Assembly (NCBI RefSeq): GCF_021654655.1
Contig: NZ_AP025225.1
Span: 632,001-696,000, forward strand
Source of the DNA: Candidatus Hydrogenosomobacter endosymbioticus
Lineage (GTDB): Bacteria; Pseudomonadota; Alphaproteobacteria; Holosporales; GW7
DNA: 64,000 nt
Direction: 5' to 3'
The translations under genes were made by a program, and so were the position numbers. Position 1 is the first letter of the stretch; each line of letters begins with the position of its first letter. The notes under the pieces were generated by a model, which did not search any database, was not told where the DNA came from, and saw nothing but the letters and a program-made list of their open reading frames with translations. Shown here one piece after another: positions 62,245-64,000 of this stretch.

Positions 62245-63051
62245 ATGTTTAGGCAGCTTAGATTAGCGGCGTTTGTTGTTGTTGCGTTGGTTGTGGTGAC
62301 GTCGTGCGGCCGACAGGAAAATAAAGAATCGGAACTGAAGATAGGAACGGCCGGGACTTATCCGCCTTTTGAGTTTCGTGACGGGGATAAAATGTGTGGT
62401 TTGGCGATGGATGTTTCTAGGGCTGTAGCTCGAGATCTGGGCAGAAAGGCGACATTTGAGGAGATGCCTTTTACGTTGTTGCTTCCAGCTCTTCAGACTG
62501 GGTCTATTGATATCGCAGTCTCTTCTTTTAGCATAACGCCTGAGAGAGAGAAGAAATATGGAATGTCGATTCCGTATTACTATGAAACTTTGGCGGTTAT
62601 ATACAGAAAGGATACTCCTATTCTGTCTAAGGCAGATTTCGCGGGAAAGAAGATAGCTTGCTGTCTTGGGTCTACTATGGAGATGTGGGCAAGAAAAAAC
62701 GCGCCTACTGCAGAAATAACTCCTACTGATACTACCCCTATGGCTATAGAGGCTTTGAAGACAGGAAGGGCTGATGCTGTTCTTACAGATGCTGCGCAAG
62801 CAAGCGTGTATAGCAAAGAGAATAAAACGTTGTGGTACAAAGTGCTCGAGCGTTCTGGGGTTGGGCTTGGTATAGTAGTTAAAAAAAGCAACAAAGAACT
62901 GTTGAATGCAGTCAACGCGTCACTTAAGAAAATGGTAGATAGCGGTGAATTGAAAAAAATCCAGGATAAATGGGTTGATACGTCTGTTGACAAAGAATCC
63001 CAAAGCGTTAAAGGCGGAGAGTCTATAAGCGTTGAAAGCATGCACCAATAA
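62245..63051 (+). CDS. Amino-acid ABC transporter substrate-binding lipoprotein
   Basis: A 268-residue family 3 solute-binding lipoprotein (lipobox VTSC, Cys21). Core motifs: IGTAGTYPPFEF, GLAMDVSRAVA, LLPALQTGSIDIAVSSFSITPEREK, the second-lobe stretch GKKIACCLGSTMEMWAR and ALKTGRADAVLTD. It binds a polar amino acid in the periplasm. GGAG seven bases before ATG 62245 sets the start. The permease follows 21 bases downstream. The C-terminal tail (SQSVKGGESISVESMHQ) is longer than usual. Confidence 0.92.
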   Translation: MFRQLRLAAFVVVALVVVTSCGRQENKESELKIGTAGTYPPFEFRDGDKMCGLAMDVSRAVARDLGRKATFEEMPFTLLLPALQTGSIDIAVSSFSITPEREKKYGMSIPYYYETLAVIYRKDTPILSKADFAGKKIACCLGSTMEMWARKNAPTAEITPTDTTPMAIEALKTGRADAVLTDAAQASVYSKENKTLWYKVLERSGVGLGIVVKKSNKELLNAVNASLKKMVDSGELKKIQDKWVDTSVDKESQSVKGGESISVESMHQ

Positions 63052-63072
63052 GAGGAAAGGTTTGGTTGTTTT

Positions 63073-63711
63073 ATGATTGCTGGTGTTGACGCTTTATTTA
63101 TAGCATCCGGGGTGGCGCTCACGATGGAGTTATTGGTGTTTAGCCTTGCGATAGGTTTCGTGCTTGGCGTGTCGATCGCTGTTATTAGGTATATGAAAGT
63201 ATGCGTAAAAGCGATCGACTGTTTCGTGTCTGTGGCGAGGGGTACGCCAATTATACTTCAGCTTAGTTTTTTCTATTTTTCTATTCCTGGCGCGCTTAAT
63301 CTTGATGTCAATGTGCTTTTTGCAGGCTCGTTGGCGTTTGGTATTAACAGCGCGGCATATGTTTCGGAAATTTTTAGGGGGGGAATAGAGAGCCTGCCTA
63401 TAGGGCAGTTTGAAGCTGCGCGCTCTCTTCATGTCCCTAGATTTTTTACTTGGAGGGATATAATTCTTCCGCAGGTAATACGAAATGTATTCCCTTCTTT
63501 AGTTAATGAAATTGTTGGATTGCTTAAGACAACGGCTCTTATATCGACGATCGGTGGGCTTGATATAATGCGAAGGGCTCATTGCGTGTCAGCTCTGAGA
63601 TTTACGTTTTTCGCTCCAATTTGTATTGCTGGCGCCTTGTATTATGCTCTTGTTTTGTTAATAGAATATTTTGGAATGGTGGCTAGCCGGAGGCTTATGC
63701 GAAAGGGCTGA
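63073..63711 (+). CDS. Amino-acid ABC transporter permease (HisM/GlnP type)
   Basis: A 212-residue permease with five helices. The motifs are GVALTMELLVFSLAIGFVLG (start), VARGTPIILQLSFFYF and the EAA loop EAARSLHVPRFFTWRDIILPQ. Together with the upstream binding protein it makes an amino-acid importer. The ATPase gene is not seen in the 289 bases before the window end; it may be further on or elsewhere. Confidence 0.92.
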   Translation: MIAGVDALFIASGVALTMELLVFSLAIGFVLGVSIAVIRYMKVCVKAIDCFVSVARGTPIILQLSFFYFSIPGALNLDVNVLFAGSLAFGINSAAYVSEIFRGGIESLPIGQFEAARSLHVPRFFTWRDIILPQVIRNVFPSLVNEIVGLLKTTALISTIGGLDIMRRAHCVSALRFTFFAPICIAGALYYALVLLIEYFGMVASRRLMRKG

Positions 63712-63746
63712 TTTGCGTTGTTGAATCTTGTTTTCGCCGTTTTCAT

Positions 63747-63956
63747 ATGACCTTAGTTTGTATCGGAGATGATTATACGGGGATTTTCAGTAAGTTTCCG
63801 TCGTTTTTTTGTGTGAGCTTGGCCCGTTCGTTAAGTGCTGCTGTATGGTCAGACATTGCAAGGCTTATATATGTTTTGGGGACTTTTTTTATCGGCTTTG
63901 CTGAGGCGCGTCTTTCTTCCAAGCATACGGCGGATGCGGTTGGTTCGTTTATGTAA
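63747..63956 (+). CDS. Doubtful short frame after the permease
   Basis: A 69-residue frame with a hydrophobic stretch (about residues 36-51, IARLIYVLGTFFIGF). It has no clear ribosome site, no recognised family, and a similarly long frame on the other strand, so it may not be a gene. It does not encode the ATPase expected for the upstream transporter. Confidence 0.15.
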   Translation: MTLVCIGDDYTGIFSKFPSFFCVSLARSLSAAVWSDIARLIYVLGTFFIGFAEARLSSKHTADAVGSFM

Positions 63957-64000
63957 AGTAAACAAGCGGCGCAAAAAAAAAGTACTCTAGGTTCTTGCAT

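Overview
The window reads as an alphaproteobacterial chromosome, probably from a host-associated, reduced-genome lineage (Holosporales-like is my best guess; this is inference). Base composition is AT-leaning. Isoleucine ATA and arginine AGA/AGG codons are frequent. Several gene neighbourhoods are characteristic of Alphaproteobacteria: leuS-lptE, dusB-ntrY, olsB-olsA, lspA followed by a DUF3035 (BamF-like) lipoprotein, secG-pyrG, HAD-hfq and a DUF3576 lipoprotein. No rRNA, tRNA, insertion sequence, phage or CRISPR array was recognised.

Layout. 1-1.2 kb: the tail of what looks like a type IV pilus / type II secretion inner-membrane operon. 1.2-6.6 kb: a 2-TM protein, a small repeat-bearing secreted protein, a UvrD/PcrA helicase and a 676-residue exported protein with four copies of an unfamiliar module. 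6.8-24.4 kb: leuS-lptE, dusB-ntrY (with ntrB, ntrC and ntrX absent), an ornithine-lipid operon (olsB-olsA), suhB, plsC, lptC, hflX, rpmI-rplT, mreB, dacA and holA. 24.4-31.5 kb: dapD, an rpe-like epimerase with a changed phosphate loop, rmuC, pgi, lspA with its lipoprotein neighbour, another secreted orphan, and xerC. 31.5-41.3 kb: an ABC exporter, a CapD/FlaA1-type dehydratase, secG, pyrG, hslV (no hslU), rbfA, birA and a UDP-sugar dehydrogenase. 41.3-46.1 kb: two tandem O-antigen polymerase/ligase-like membrane proteins, each carrying a perfect 16-bp parS site in its last codons, then parA without parB, a long HIT protein and a winged-helix regulator. 46-54.5 kb: an EamA permease, a secreted lipoprotein, nth, another secreted protein, pepA, a DUF3576 lipoprotein, a DedA-like protein, a sugar-1-phosphate transferase, and a HAD-hfq-BON lipoprotein group. 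54.5-64 kb: an orphan pdhB, yraN, yejBEF (no yejA), rsmE, two secreted orphans, and a polar amino-acid ABC transporter (binding protein and permease).

How the genes fit together. Much of the window builds the cell envelope: peptidoglycan (dapD, mreB, dacA), LPS export (lptC, lptE), glycan assembly (CapD-like, WbpA-like, PglC-like, two Wzy/WaaL-like proteins), ornithine lipid and phosphatidic acid synthesis, and lipoprotein maturation. Between these housekeeping genes sit about eight single genes for short, unrecognised proteins with signal peptides or lipoboxes. Most stand alone in AT-rich spacers, and several have their own terminators. They are the best candidates for a lineage-specific secretome. 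The most distinctive signals are the pair of coding parS sites upstream of parA and the four-copy module protein at 4.5-6.5 kb.
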